Assembly: GCF_902168135.1 (NCBI RefSeq)
Contig: NZ_CABHOL010000015.1
Location: 186,001-250,000, forward strand
Direction: 5' to 3'
DNA length: 64,000 nucleotides
Source: an uncultured Fluviicola sp.
GTDB lineage: Bacteria > Bacteroidota > Bacteroidia > Flavobacteriales_D > Crocinitomicaceae
Shown here: positions 51,649 to 60,107 of the stretch, piece after piece
Numbering within the stretch: position 1 is the stretch's first letter
Layout of the letters: each line of letters opens with the position of its first letter
The notes under the pieces: model-generated
Databases searched by the model: none
Seen by the model: only the letters and a program-made list of their open reading frames with translations
Told to the model about the DNA's origin: nothing
Translations under genes and position numbers: made by a program

Positions 51649-52470
51649 CTACTGAGTAATAAACCCGAATTGTGATCCGGAAGAAGTATCCTCACCGTCA
51701 AAAGTCATCACAGGGATAGCTAATTCATTTTCGGCCAGACTCTGGATTAAATTTGTTGAGAACAAAGAGAACATGTCCTGGTAATGGGTAGCGGCCAACA
51801 GATCGGCATTGACTTCACGACTATATTCGATGAGGTTTTTCTCAAAATTGGTCGAATCCAGCAAATGAATCGTTGCATCCAGGCCTTGTTCTTGTAAATA
51901 TCCGTTAGCAACACGCAAGTTCACTTCAATTTTCTGCATCAATCCTTCATCGGAATAACGCTGACCTACCAGGTAGATTTTTGAGTTGAATACCTGCGCC
52001 ACACGTGATGCATAACGCACAACCTGTACACTTTCTCTTGCCAGGTCAACCGTCATTACAATCGATTTTATCTTATGGAACGAAGTATCCTGCTGGGTCA
52101 ATATAATCGGAACATTGCTGTTGGAAATAACCGATAAAGCCGGACTTCCGAAAATCTTCTGCCAGATAGAAGTACTGTGTGTCCCCATAATAATGAGCTG
52201 AACACCGATAGAATCTGCAATAATTCCAATATCTCTTAGAACTTTCCCGATAACAACGCGCGTGGAGATTTTCACTTCCGGTGTTTGATACTTGGCTGCA
52301 AGATCATGCAGGTTCTTTTCAGCTGCAATACGCTCCTTTGTGTTCGAAATGATATGTAGTAAAACAATATCACCATTATTGTATTTGGCCGCATCCAATG
52401 CAAAGACCAATGCATTTTCGGTAACAGGAGTAAAGTCGATCGGTACCAGGTAGTGGAATGTAGTCGCCAT
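51649..52470 (-). CDS. Universal stress protein with two Usp domains
   Basis: 273 residues from the Met at 52470 (MATTFHYLVPIDFTPVTENALVFALDAA). The longer frame to 52542 overlaps the divergent promoter region and is rejected. Two UspA folds are in tandem. The first (residues 4-145) ends in a signature-like IIMGTHSTSIWQKIFGSPALSVISNSNVPIIL, close to the ATP-binding G-2x-G-9x-G-S/T pattern. The second (residues 150-273) is more degenerate and ends NELAIPVMTF. Usp proteins respond to stress and growth arrest. The target is unknown. It is divergent from the MDR gene. Confidence 0.9.
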   Translation of the reverse strand: MATTFHYLVPIDFTPVTENALVFALDAAKYNNGDIVLLHIISNTKERIAAEKNLHDLAAKYQTPEVKISTRVVIGKVLRDIGIIADSIGVQLIIMGTHSTSIWQKIFGSPALSVISNSNVPIILTQQDTSFHKIKSIVMTVDLARESVQVVRYASRVAQVFNSKIYLVGQRYSDEGLMQKIEVNLRVANGYLQEQGLDATIHLLDSTNFEKNLIEYSREVNADLLAATHYQDMFSLFSTNLIQSLAENELAIPVMTFDGEDTSSGSQFGFITQ

Positions 52471-52564
52471 TGTATCAATTTTAAGTTTGATTAAAAATAA
52501 CATTTTTTCGGCAGACAGGTTCAAAATCGGACAGAAGGACATACTTTTTAGGTTAAATTTGCGT

Positions 52565-53620
52565 ATGAAACAAACTGAAGCATTTTTCCTGATAAAAAAG
52601 GGAAGCGCAGAAAGTGCTTTCGAATTGAGAAGCCTCAGCCTGCCTGAATTAAAAAACGACCAGGTCCTGGTAGAAGTAGAAGCATTCGGATTGAATTATG
52701 CGGACGTAATGGCGCGTCTGGGGCTTTACCGGGAAGCACCGCCATTGCCTTGTGTAATTGGCTACGAAGTCGTTGGAATAATCAAGGAAGTAGGAGTAAG
52801 CGGGAACAAAGAGCTTATCGGTAAACGAGTAGTAGCATTCTGCCGGTTTGGAGGATATGCCAAACACGTTATTACAGAAAATTATGCCGTTTCGGTTATC
52901 GACAATATGGATGTGGGTGTCGCTTTATCACTGGCAACCCAGTTTGTAACAGCACATTACATGGTCAGCAGATCAGCAAATGTGCAGTCCGGAGAGCGTG
53001 TTTTAGTTCACGCAGCAGCGGGAGGTGTCGGAACAGCCTTGATCCAGCTTTGTAAATTAAAAGGGGCACACGTTATTGCGAAAGTCAGTTCCAAAGAAAA
53101 GGAAAGATTGGTTAGCGACCTGGGAGCAGATCAGGTGGTTAATTATAAAACCGGTGCTTACGAAGAACAGGTTTTAACTCATTTAGGATCAGAAAGATTG
53201 GATGTGAGTTTCAACCCGGTAGCAGGAGCAACATTTAAAAAAGACTGCGCGCTTTTGGGAACAGGCGGAAGGATGGTGTTATTTGGTGGTTCTGAATTAT
53301 CAAATGGTAAGTGGGGACTTCTTTCAACGCTTAATTTTGTTAGAAAGATGGGTTTTATTGTACCAATTGGGCTTATGATGCGTTCTAAATCCATCCTGGG
53401 AATAAACATGCTTAAAGTGGCCGACTTCAAACCGAAGGTACTTGCTCAGTGTTTAAACGAAGTGGTGCAAATGGTACAGCAGGGCCAGATTCATCCGGTT
53501 GTAGGCGGTGTTTACAAGCAGGGGGAACTGAAAGTGGCCCATCGTTTGCTGGAAGAAGGCAAAACTGTTGGAAAATTAATAATTGTGTGGGATGATGAAA
53601 CGAATGAACACTCTTTCTAA
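52565..53620 (+). CDS. MDR-family quinone-oxidoreductase-like dehydrogenase
   Basis: 351 residues from the Met at 52565 (MKQTEAFFLIKKGSAESAFELRSLSLPEL). The upstream extension to 52487 is rejected, since it would cross the promoter region. The fold is medium-chain dehydrogenase without zinc ligands: VLVEVEAFGLNYADVMARLGLY in the catalytic domain, and the nucleotide-binding VLVHAAAGGVGTALIQLCKL. This fits zinc-free QOR/VAT-1-like members that reduce quinones or enones with NADPH. The substrate is undetermined. A TAAATTTG element ends three bases before the ATG. The NlpE-like gene overlaps its 3' end. Confidence 0.88.
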   Translation: MKQTEAFFLIKKGSAESAFELRSLSLPELKNDQVLVEVEAFGLNYADVMARLGLYREAPPLPCVIGYEVVGIIKEVGVSGNKELIGKRVVAFCRFGGYAKHVITENYAVSVIDNMDVGVALSLATQFVTAHYMVSRSANVQSGERVLVHAAAGGVGTALIQLCKLKGAHVIAKVSSKEKERLVSDLGADQVVNYKTGAYEEQVLTHLGSERLDVSFNPVAGATFKKDCALLGTGGRMVLFGGSELSNGKWGLLSTLNFVRKMGFIVPIGLMMRSKSILGINMLKVADFKPKVLAQCLNEVVQMVQQGQIHPVVGGVYKQGELKVAHRLLEEGKTVGKLIIVWDDETNEHSF

Positions 53621-54131
53621 AACGGTACTAACGTTTGTTTTGTGTCATCTGCCTTGGCAGGTTCTTATCGTTGGTTCAGTTGTGATCCTGGGTGCCTGCA
53701 TTGAGCACAGAGAGAACGAAAAAAAACCTGCCGGACCGGTTACCGGGAACAAAGCGGAAGAAAAATACATCACGGATAAGGATTACAAAGTTTTTCGCAT
53801 TTACGAAGGTGAGGTTCCATGTGAAGATTGTGATGGTATTCAGCAGCGCCTGGTTATAAAAGGAGATACTGTGGGGATCTTCAGGTTGACAGAAACCTAC
53901 AAAAATGCTACGGAAGACGGCGACGCAACCCTGGTTTGCAGCGGTCAATGGAAGAAAGTCAAAGCAGATGCAAAAGAGATCCTTATTCTTTCACAAGGTG
54001 GAATCGATGATTCTGTGCGAAGAATGGAATACGAATTTCACCCGAAAGAAATCATCCAGCTTTCACTCGATAAGAACCAGTTTAAGAATACTGCAGAGTA
54101 TCATTTGAAAATGGTCCGAAAATCAAAGTGA
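53595..54131 (+). CDS. NlpE-like copper-resistance lipoprotein
   Basis: 178 residues from the ATG at 53595. An in-frame Met at 53604 is equally possible. A long signal segment ends at the lipobox ILGAC. The mature domain is the NlpE N-terminal fold: FRIYEGEVPCEDCDGIQQRLVIKGD, with the CxxC pair typical of NlpE, then LRF-like strands FRLTETYKNATEDGDATLVCSGQWK. In E. coli NlpE signals envelope and copper stress to Cpx. No Cpx homologue is visible here, so the role is inferred by domain only. It overlaps the end of the MDR gene by 26 bp, which implies co-transcription. Confidence 0.87.
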   Translation: MKRMNTLSKTVLTFVLCHLPWQVLIVGSVVILGACIEHRENEKKPAGPVTGNKAEEKYITDKDYKVFRIYEGEVPCEDCDGIQQRLVIKGDTVGIFRLTETYKNATEDGDATLVCSGQWKKVKADAKEILILSQGGIDDSVRRMEYEFHPKEIIQLSLDKNQFKNTAEYHLKMVRKSK

Positions 54132-54151
54132 AACAAATTTGATAATACTTT

Positions 54152-54184
54152 AGGGACGTCCCGTACGTACTGGACGTCCCTACC
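54152..54184. repeat. Palindromic intergenic repeat, family A copy 3
   Basis: AGGGACGTCC (54152-54161) and GGACGTCCCT (54172-54181), loop of ten, followed by ACC. It shares GTCCCTACC with copy 1. It sits between the convergent NlpE-like and aspS genes and may also act as a terminator. Confidence 0.6.
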
Positions 54185-54210
54185 AGATATAATTTTTGAA
54201 AATAGAATTA

Positions 54211-55953
54211 TTATAATTTAATCCCCAACTCCTTCAATTGTGCTTCATCGATCACGGAAGGTGCATCAATCATCACATCTCTTCCGCTGTTATTTTTAGG
54301 GAATGCAATGTAGTCACGGATAGAGTCGGAACCCCCCATTGTTGCTACCAAACGGTCCAAACCGAATGCCAAACCACCGTGTGGAGGTGCGCCGTATTCA
54401 AAAGCGTTCAATAAGAATCCGAATTGTTCCTGTGCTTGTTCCGGGGTAAATCCTAATAACTCGAACATGCGTGATTGAAGTGCTCTGTCGTGGATACGAA
54501 TCGAACCGCCACCCAGTTCAACGCCATTCATGGCTAAATCGTAAGCATTTGCCCGTACTTTCCCCGGTTCTGAATCGATCAAATTAAAATCTTCCGGTTT
54601 CGGAGAAGTGAACGGATGGTGCATTGCATGGTAGCGGCCATTTTCCTCATCCCATTCCAACAGCGGGAAATCCAACACCCATAAAGGTTTGAACTCATCC
54701 GGCTTGCGAAGTCCAAGTTCTGTACCCATGCGTAAACGCAATTCATTCATTTGCTTGCGTGTTTTATCCAAATCTCCGCTCAAAACGAAAATAAGATCAC
54801 CTGCTTTTGCTCCGGCAGCTTCTGCCCAGGATTTCAATGCAGTTTCGTCATAGAACTTGTCTACAGAGCTTTTGTACGTTCCGTCAAGGTTACATTTCAC
54901 GTAAACCAACCCAAGTGCACCGATTTGAGGGCGTTTTACCCAATCAGTGATCTCATCCAGCTGCTTGCGTGTATATTCGCTTGCTCCCGGAACAGCAATT
55001 CCGATAACAGCTTCTGCGTTGTCAAATACCTGGAAATTCTTTCCTGCTGAAAGCGCTTTCAGGTCCGTAAATTTCATATCAAAACGGATGTCCGGCTTAT
55101 CGGAACCGTAAGTAGCCATTGCTTCGGCATAACTCATTCTCGGGAAATCTCCTTCGAAAGTAATTCCACGAACTGTTTGGAATAAATGCTTGATTAATCC
55201 TTCAAACATGTTCAAAATATCTTCCTGTTCCACGAAAGCCATTTCACAGTCGATCTGTGTAAACTCCGGCTGACGGTCAGCACGTAAATCCTCATCGCGG
55301 AAACACTTCACGATCTGGTAGTATCGGTCGAAACCGGAAACCATTAATAACTGCTTAAAAGTTTGCGGAGATTGAGGCAGGGCATAGAATTCGCCCTGGT
55401 TCATTCTGCTCGGAACAACAAAATCGCGCGCACCTTCAGGAGTTGACTTGATCAAATAGGGAGTTTCTACATCCAGAAATCCTTTTGAATCCAAATATTT
55501 ACGCGTTTCCAATGCTACGTGGTTACGTAAACGCAATTTCTGCTGCACCGGGTTTCTTCTTAAGTCCAGGTACCGGTATTGTGCACGTAATTCTTCACCA
55601 CCGTCCGTTTCGTCTTCGATCGTGAAAGGAGGCGTTTTGGCAGCGTTCAATAAGTTCAGTTCCGAAACCTTAATTTCGATTTCTCCGGTTGGCAGGTTCG
55701 CGTTTTTGCTGCTTCGCTCGATAACCAGACCTTTTACCTGGATCACGAACTCACGTCCCAATTTTCTAGCCTGCAGGCACAAATCACTATTTTCTTCCAG
55801 GTTGAACGCCAATTGAGTGATTCCATAGCGGTCACGTAAATCAACAAAGGTCATTCCTCCAAGATCCCTGGATTTTTGCACCCATCCTGCCAATGTTACT
55901 TCCTGTCCGATATGTGTGGCGCGTAATTCGCCGTTTGTGTGTGATCTGTACAT
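54211..55953 (-). CDS. aspS: Aspartyl-tRNA synthetase
   Basis: 580 residues, the bacterial-type enzyme. It charges tRNA-Asp. The N-terminal OB-fold anticodon domain begins [43 protein letters not shown]. The class II core holds motif 2 ([24 protein letters not shown]), the bacterial GAD insertion (about residues 285-420), and motif 3 ([28 protein letters not shown]). The start is well supported. The leader contains a hairpin (55969-55986) and a TAATTTTG element. The gene is single. Confidence 0.97.
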   Translation of the reverse strand: MYRSHTNGELRATHIGQEVTLAGWVQKSRDLGGMTFVDLRDRYGITQLAFNLEENSDLCLQARKLGREFVIQVKGLVIERSSKNANLPTGEIEIKVSELNLLNAAKTPPFTIEDETDGGEELRAQYRYLDLRRNPVQQKLRLRNHVALETRKYLDSKGFLDVETPYLIKSTPEGARDFVVPSRMNQGEFYALPQSPQTFKQLLMVSGFDRYYQIVKCFRDEDLRADRQPEFTQIDCEMAFVEQEDILNMFEGLIKHLFQTVRGITFEGDFPRMSYAEAMATYGSDKPDIRFDMKFTDLKALSAGKNFQVFDNAEAVIGIAVPGASEYTRKQLDEITDWVKRPQIGALGLVYVKCNLDGTYKSSVDKFYDETALKSWAEAAGAKAGDLIFVLSGDLDKTRKQMNELRLRMGTELGLRKPDEFKPLWVLDFPLLEWDEENGRYHAMHHPFTSPKPEDFNLIDSEPGKVRANAYDLAMNGVELGGGSIRIHDRALQSRMFELLGFTPEQAQEQFGFLLNAFEYGAPPHGGLAFGLDRLVATMGGSDSIRDYIAFPKNNSGRDVMIDAPSVIDEAQLKELGIKL

Positions 55954-55968
55954 GTACTTGAAAATTTA

Positions 55969-55995
55969 TCCCGATTGTTATCGGGAGCAAAATTA
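55969..55995 (-). promoter_or_regulatory. aspS promoter element and leader hairpin
   Basis: TAATTTTG on the minus strand at 55988-55995, an exact TAnnTTTG match. Between it and the ATG is a hairpin, TCCCGAT (55969-55975) and ATCGGGA (55980-55986), loop of four, which would sit at the 5' end of the transcript. Confidence 0.5.
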
Positions 55996-56081
55996 ACGAT
56001 TGTCAAAGAGCTTTTGACGCCGTTAGAGCGATTTTTTTAAGAAAGTGCATGCACGCAGATTAGAAACGTGTTCCGAATAAT

Positions 56082-56960
56082 TCAATCAGTTACAAATACT
56101 TTGGAGGAGATCCATTCATTTCTGGTCGTCAGGATGTGGATGATCAATACACCGCTTGCTTGTTCGGGGATGTCGAAGCGGAATCCATTTTCCTCGGAGG
56201 CAATAATCCGCTCAACCGGGAAAGTGCTTCCTGAAAGGGTTACAAAACTTGCTGTTTGGATAGCTGATGCTTCCAGACCTTCCACAACGATCTGCCGGTT
56301 TTTCATATAAACGGTTAGTTCGTTTGCCAGTATATCAGAAACACCTAAATCATTGATACAAGTTGAGAAATCGTTGTCATGATAATAGATCGTATCCAAT
56401 TCCGAGCAGATCAGCCGGGGATAATCAATATCAAAGATCACAACGCCCGACAAGCCCGGATTGATGGGCCCGAAATTACTTCCTGTTCCGAACTGCCAAC
56501 TTTCCGGGTAGCCGGAAGGCTTGTCAATACCCTCGAGTCCTATTTTTTGATATTGCTCGGAACCAATTGTAATGGTAGATAGAGAAATGACTCTCACTCT
56601 AATTGCTTCACCAAAACCTGTGAAATCATTGAAAACGGAAATAGTATCCTGCAGGTTTACATCAAAATCATACAGCAAGTATTCCATATTGTTCGGCATT
56701 CCGTTAATCATAACCGGTACAAAAAACACCTTGGAAACAGCAGCCTCATAGCGGAAAGCACCAACATATTCCTGGTCTATAAAATCAGGCTGATCGCAAC
56801 GGTGGAGTTCCCGGTAGTTGATGGAATTGATCTGGATCTCAGGACCGGTAATGTAATATCCGTTGGTGGTATACCATTTGGATCCGATCGAATCGAACAG
56901 GTTGGTTTGACCCATGGATAGGAACGGGACAAAAAACAGGAGTAGTAAAGAATAGCGCAT
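56082..56960 (-). CDS. Secreted protein with possible degenerate sorting domain
   Basis: 292 residues. Signal peptide MRYSLLLLFFVPFLSMGQ. The central part is beta-rich (LFDSIGSKWYTTNGYYITGPEIQINSINYRELHRCDQPDFID) and has four cysteines. Residues 215-292 (LTVYMKNRQIVVEGLEASAIQTASFVTLSGSTF ... GVLIIHILTTRNEWISSKVFV) resemble the beta-sandwich of T9SS sorting domains, but the YPNP motif is absent. It may be a T9SS cargo with a variant signal. The family is otherwise unrecognised. It stands alone, between aspS and a divergent barrel protein gene. Confidence 0.75.
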   Translation of the reverse strand: MRYSLLLLFFVPFLSMGQTNLFDSIGSKWYTTNGYYITGPEIQINSINYRELHRCDQPDFIDQEYVGAFRYEAAVSKVFFVPVMINGMPNNMEYLLYDFDVNLQDTISVFNDFTGFGEAIRVRVISLSTITIGSEQYQKIGLEGIDKPSGYPESWQFGTGSNFGPINPGLSGVVIFDIDYPRLICSELDTIYYHDNDFSTCINDLGVSDILANELTVYMKNRQIVVEGLEASAIQTASFVTLSGSTFPVERIIASEENGFRFDIPEQASGVLIIHILTTRNEWISSKVFVTD

Positions 56961-57219
56961 ATCGAATAGTTTATGAGTTGATTAACAAGACGAAAAAACC
57001 GGATAAAAAGTTGATTCGGGCAGGATAGAGCGGTCACTGCCCCCGGTCTTTGAAACGATTTTCCAAAAAACATGCAATAGTAACACATTGAAAAATAAGT
57101 GTTTAAAAAATAGTTTAAATTTTTTTTGCATCTGCTGTAACAAAATAAAGCCTGAGGAGGTCATATGTTCGAAAAGCCCGAAGGACTTAACGAATTAGAA
57201 AACAATAAAATTTAGAAAT

Positions 57220-58023
57220 ATGAGAACTGGTTTATTTATCACATTTATTTTCTTCTTGTTTGGTTACGCAAACGGACAGGAGGATCCGGATACAACGACA
57301 ATCCGCATGAAAGAGAAAAAAATCCTCATCATTAATAATGATGGCGGTGAAGATGGAGACAACGACACTATTGATGCAGCACCGGACCATAAAACCCTGA
57401 AACATTTTGAGGCGCATTGGGCGGGAGTTGAGTTTGGACCGACAATCTTGTTGAACAGTGCTATGAAAAGCAGCTTCCCCAATGACAAACAATGGGAAAA
57501 TGATCCGGGCAGATCATTCAGCTGGAATTTCAACTTCGCAGAATACAAGTTCAAGATTTACAAGAACTACATCGGGTTGACTACCGGTTTGGGACTTAAC
57601 TGGACACAAATAGGATTAAAGAACAACCTGTTGTTTGCGAATTCTGATTCGCTCTGGACGATTAAAGATACCGTAAACGATTACCAAAAGAACAAACTTC
57701 GTGCAGTATACTTAACGGCTCCGTTAATGCTTGAATTCTGTACAAACTCAGATTCTGACAAAGGATTTTACCTGGCGGCAGGTGTGATCGGGGGAGTTCG
57801 TATCGGATCAAGTACCAAACAAGTGATTGAAGAAGACAAGGCCAAGGTCCGCACCAAAACAAAAGGAGTTTACGGGTTGAATGCATTCCGTTTGGATGCT
57901 GCTGTAAAATTGGGATATAAAGATATCGGGGTGTTTGCAAATTATAACTTACTGCCTCTTTTCGATACCGACAAAACAGTCGGAGTTTACCCACTAACAT
58001 TTGGTTTAACAGTCAATTTTTAG
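57220..58023 (+). CDS. PorT-like outer-membrane beta-barrel protein
   Basis: 267 residues. Signal peptide MRTGLFITFIFFLFGYANGQ. An acidic linker with DDEGGEDGDNDT-like composition follows (KILIINNDGGEDGDNDTIDAAP). Then comes a series of amphipathic strands ending aromatic: HWAGVEFGPTILLNSAM, FSWNFNFAEYKFKIYKNYIGLTTGLGLNWTQIGLKN, LRAVYLTAPLMLEF, FYLAAGVIGGVRIG, FRLDAAVKLGYKDIGVFANYNLLPLF, and the terminal VGVYPLTFGLTVNF. This is the pattern of an eight- to ten-stranded barrel related to PorT/OmpA-like Bacteroidota proteins. No pore or enzyme activity can be assigned. A GC hairpin terminator follows. Confidence 0.85.
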   Translation: MRTGLFITFIFFLFGYANGQEDPDTTTIRMKEKKILIINNDGGEDGDNDTIDAAPDHKTLKHFEAHWAGVEFGPTILLNSAMKSSFPNDKQWENDPGRSFSWNFNFAEYKFKIYKNYIGLTTGLGLNWTQIGLKNNLLFANSDSLWTIKDTVNDYQKNKLRAVYLTAPLMLEFCTNSDSDKGFYLAAGVIGGVRIGSSTKQVIEEDKAKVRTKTKGVYGLNAFRLDAAVKLGYKDIGVFANYNLLPLFDTDKTVGVYPLTFGLTVNF

Positions 58024-58057
58024 TGATTTCACATCATAAGTAACAAAGCGGAGAAAG

Positions 58058-58087
58058 GGAGGTTAATTTTAACCTCCTTTTCTTTTT
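58058..58087 (+). terminator. Terminator after the beta-barrel gene
   Basis: GGAGGTT (58058-58064) and AACCTCC (58071-58077), loop of six, followed by TTTTCTTTTT. Confidence 0.8.
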
Positions 58088-58115
58088 CTATAAAATCAGT
58101 TTCAGACCTTTTTTG

Positions 58116-58123
58116 CTAACTTT
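58116..58123 (+). promoter_or_regulatory. TAnnTTTG promoter element before the TPR-kinase gene
   Basis: TAACTTTG, an exact match, ending 13 bases before the preferred ATG at 58137. An upstream TTG-start extension would begin before it. Confidence 0.4.
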
Positions 58124-58136
58124 GAGCAAGAACTCT

Positions 58137-60038
58137 ATGAAACGTTTAATATTCTGTCTGGTATTTATAGGTTTTGCCGAATCCCTTCAGGCACAATCGA
58201 ATTGCTCATGTGAATCAATGCAGGAGTTTATTGTGCAGCGCGATATGGACAGTACAGCGGTTCACAAACCATTCAGTCTTTGGAAATTTGCCAAAAAACT
58301 GGAAAAGGATAAGAATCCGAGATGTCAGGCTTTTTCATTCCAGTTGAAAGCACAGGTTCAGATCAGGAACGGACAGTTTGATGATGCCCAAAAGAGCCTC
58401 GACCGCGAAAAATTCATCCTGGACAGTATTCGCTGTAAGTCCGGTTCTTATGTAGAGCATAATCTCACACTCGGTGAACTTTTAATGCTCCAGGGTGACT
58501 ATGCCGGTTCGATAGATGCTTATTCCAAAACAATACGAATTTTGCAGAAATCCGGAAATAATACCATGCTTGCAAGGGCTTACTTAGGTCTTTCAGGTAG
58601 TTATGGAAGATCCAAAGACAAGGAAAAAGCAAAATACTACGCAAATTTGGCTTATCCGATCTTACGTGTTTTATCAGACAACGAGGCAAAAATCGATCTG
58701 CTGGCACAGTTATCTTCCAGGTATTACAAATTGTACCAGCTGGAAAAAGATAAATCCTACCTGGATTCGGCATTGAATACGGTTTCCTTTTCATACGTAC
58801 TCGCAAAGAAAATCCAGTATTCGGAAAGTTACCTGCAGATCTACAATTTGTTTGAGGATCATGCTTATTACAACCGTAATTTCCGATTGGCCCTTAAATA
58901 CCTGGATAGTGCCCTGATGCAGACCAATCCTGGATACCACTGGAAGGAACGCGGAGCAATTTATGGGGATATTTCCGATATCTACCTGGAATTGAAACGA
59001 TACGATAAAGCATATCAATTCGCTGATTCTAATCTCGTTTACGCACAAAAGATCGGTGATCCGTATGACGTTACGAACGCACTTGAATTACTTTACAACT
59101 GTGCAAAACTCAGCGGGGAATACGAACGTGCACTGGTTGTCTATGAGGATTTGTCTAAAATGAAGGACAGTGTTCTGAAGATCCAGAACGAACGTGCTTA
59201 CAGTCAGTTAGAGGAGAAATACCACCGTGTCCGTAAGGAAAAATCGGATGCTGAATATGAACAGGATAAACGGTTGTTGCAGCAACAACAGCAAATCGGG
59301 CATTTGAAATGGCGCCTGATTCTGGTCGGAAGTATCATTTTTGCATTGCTTGCAGCGTATGTGCTCATGGTTTTCAGACAAAAGTCGATCAAACAGAAGC
59401 AAAAAAGACTGGAAATCCAGCAGCGTCTCAACAGGGCAAGAATCAATCCGGATTTTATTTTTAATGCGTTGAATCAGCTGCAAAATGCAGAACTCAGCCA
59501 GGGAGCAGATTATAAAAAGAAAATCCAGTCGTTCTCAAAATTGCTGAAGCAGGTATTGGACAGTACGCATGATGATTTCATGACACTGGACCGGGAAATT
59601 GAGTTCCTGACCTTCTACCTGACTTTGCAGAGAGACCGTTCTAAGCAAGCTTTTAATTTCTCCTTCGAGGTAGATGAAAACCTGGATCCTTCCAATGTCT
59701 GTCTGCCGACCATGATCCTGCAGCCTTTTGTTGAAAGTACCGTTCTGGAAGGTTTTTCCAATCTGAACAAAGTAGGAGAATTAAAGATCCGATTCAAATT
59801 GAAAGGATTGAATGAATTGGCAATCGTAATCGAAGATAATGGAAAAGGACTCAAAGCAATCGATTCTTCCAGGGCTTCGGAAATTATTAATGATCGTTTG
59901 TACCTGTTGAATAAACTCAACAAAACGAGTTCTTCTTACCTGATCCGCGAAAGATCAAGCGGGGGTGTTTCCGTAGAGATATTTATCCCGCTTATCACCA
60001 AAGCATACGCAGAGGAACTGAAGAAGGAAGGCTTTTAA
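58137..60038 (+). CDS. TPR-containing LytS-type histidine kinase homologue, probably catalytically dead
   Basis: 633 residues from the Met at 58137, which begins signal peptide MKRLIFCLVFIGFAESLQAQ. About residues 40-360 are tetratricopeptide-like helices (GDYAGSIDAYSKTIRILQKSG, LARAYLGLSGSYGRSKDKEKAKYYANLAYP). A coiled coil (EEKYHRVRKEKSDAEYEQDKRLLQQQQQ) and one membrane helix (LILVGSIIFALLAAYVLMVF) follow, then the His_kinase core (PF06580). The phospho-acceptor motif reads NPDFIFNALN with Asp439 where NPHFLFN has His. The N box is VESTVLEGF with Ser534 in place of Asn. IEDNGKGL remains. Most relatives carry an adjacent LytTR regulator; none is here. Best reading: a degenerate sensor without kinase activity. 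Confidence 0.85.
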   Translation: MKRLIFCLVFIGFAESLQAQSNCSCESMQEFIVQRDMDSTAVHKPFSLWKFAKKLEKDKNPRCQAFSFQLKAQVQIRNGQFDDAQKSLDREKFILDSIRCKSGSYVEHNLTLGELLMLQGDYAGSIDAYSKTIRILQKSGNNTMLARAYLGLSGSYGRSKDKEKAKYYANLAYPILRVLSDNEAKIDLLAQLSSRYYKLYQLEKDKSYLDSALNTVSFSYVLAKKIQYSESYLQIYNLFEDHAYYNRNFRLALKYLDSALMQTNPGYHWKERGAIYGDISDIYLELKRYDKAYQFADSNLVYAQKIGDPYDVTNALELLYNCAKLSGEYERALVVYEDLSKMKDSVLKIQNERAYSQLEEKYHRVRKEKSDAEYEQDKRLLQQQQQIGHLKWRLILVGSIIFALLAAYVLMVFRQKSIKQKQKRLEIQQRLNRARINPDFIFNALNQLQNAELSQGADYKKKIQSFSKLLKQVLDSTHDDFMTLDREIEFLTFYLTLQRDRSKQAFNFSFEVDENLDPSNVCLPTMILQPFVESTVLEGFSNLNKVGELKIRFKLKGLNELAIVIEDNGKGLKAIDSSRASEIINDRLYLLNKLNKTSSSYLIRERSSGGVSVEIFIPLITKAYAEELKKEGF

Positions 60039-60107
60039 TTGGGGAGCCAAGAGCCAAGACTGAAAATCGCTTGGACATCCACCTAATTTGTCTTGACTCT
60101 GAAAAGT

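Noticed and set aside
57001-57219. Small RNA gene or tRNA upstream of the barrel protein gene
   Set aside because: No cloverleaf, no clear promoter-terminator pair; only AT-rich sequence was seen.
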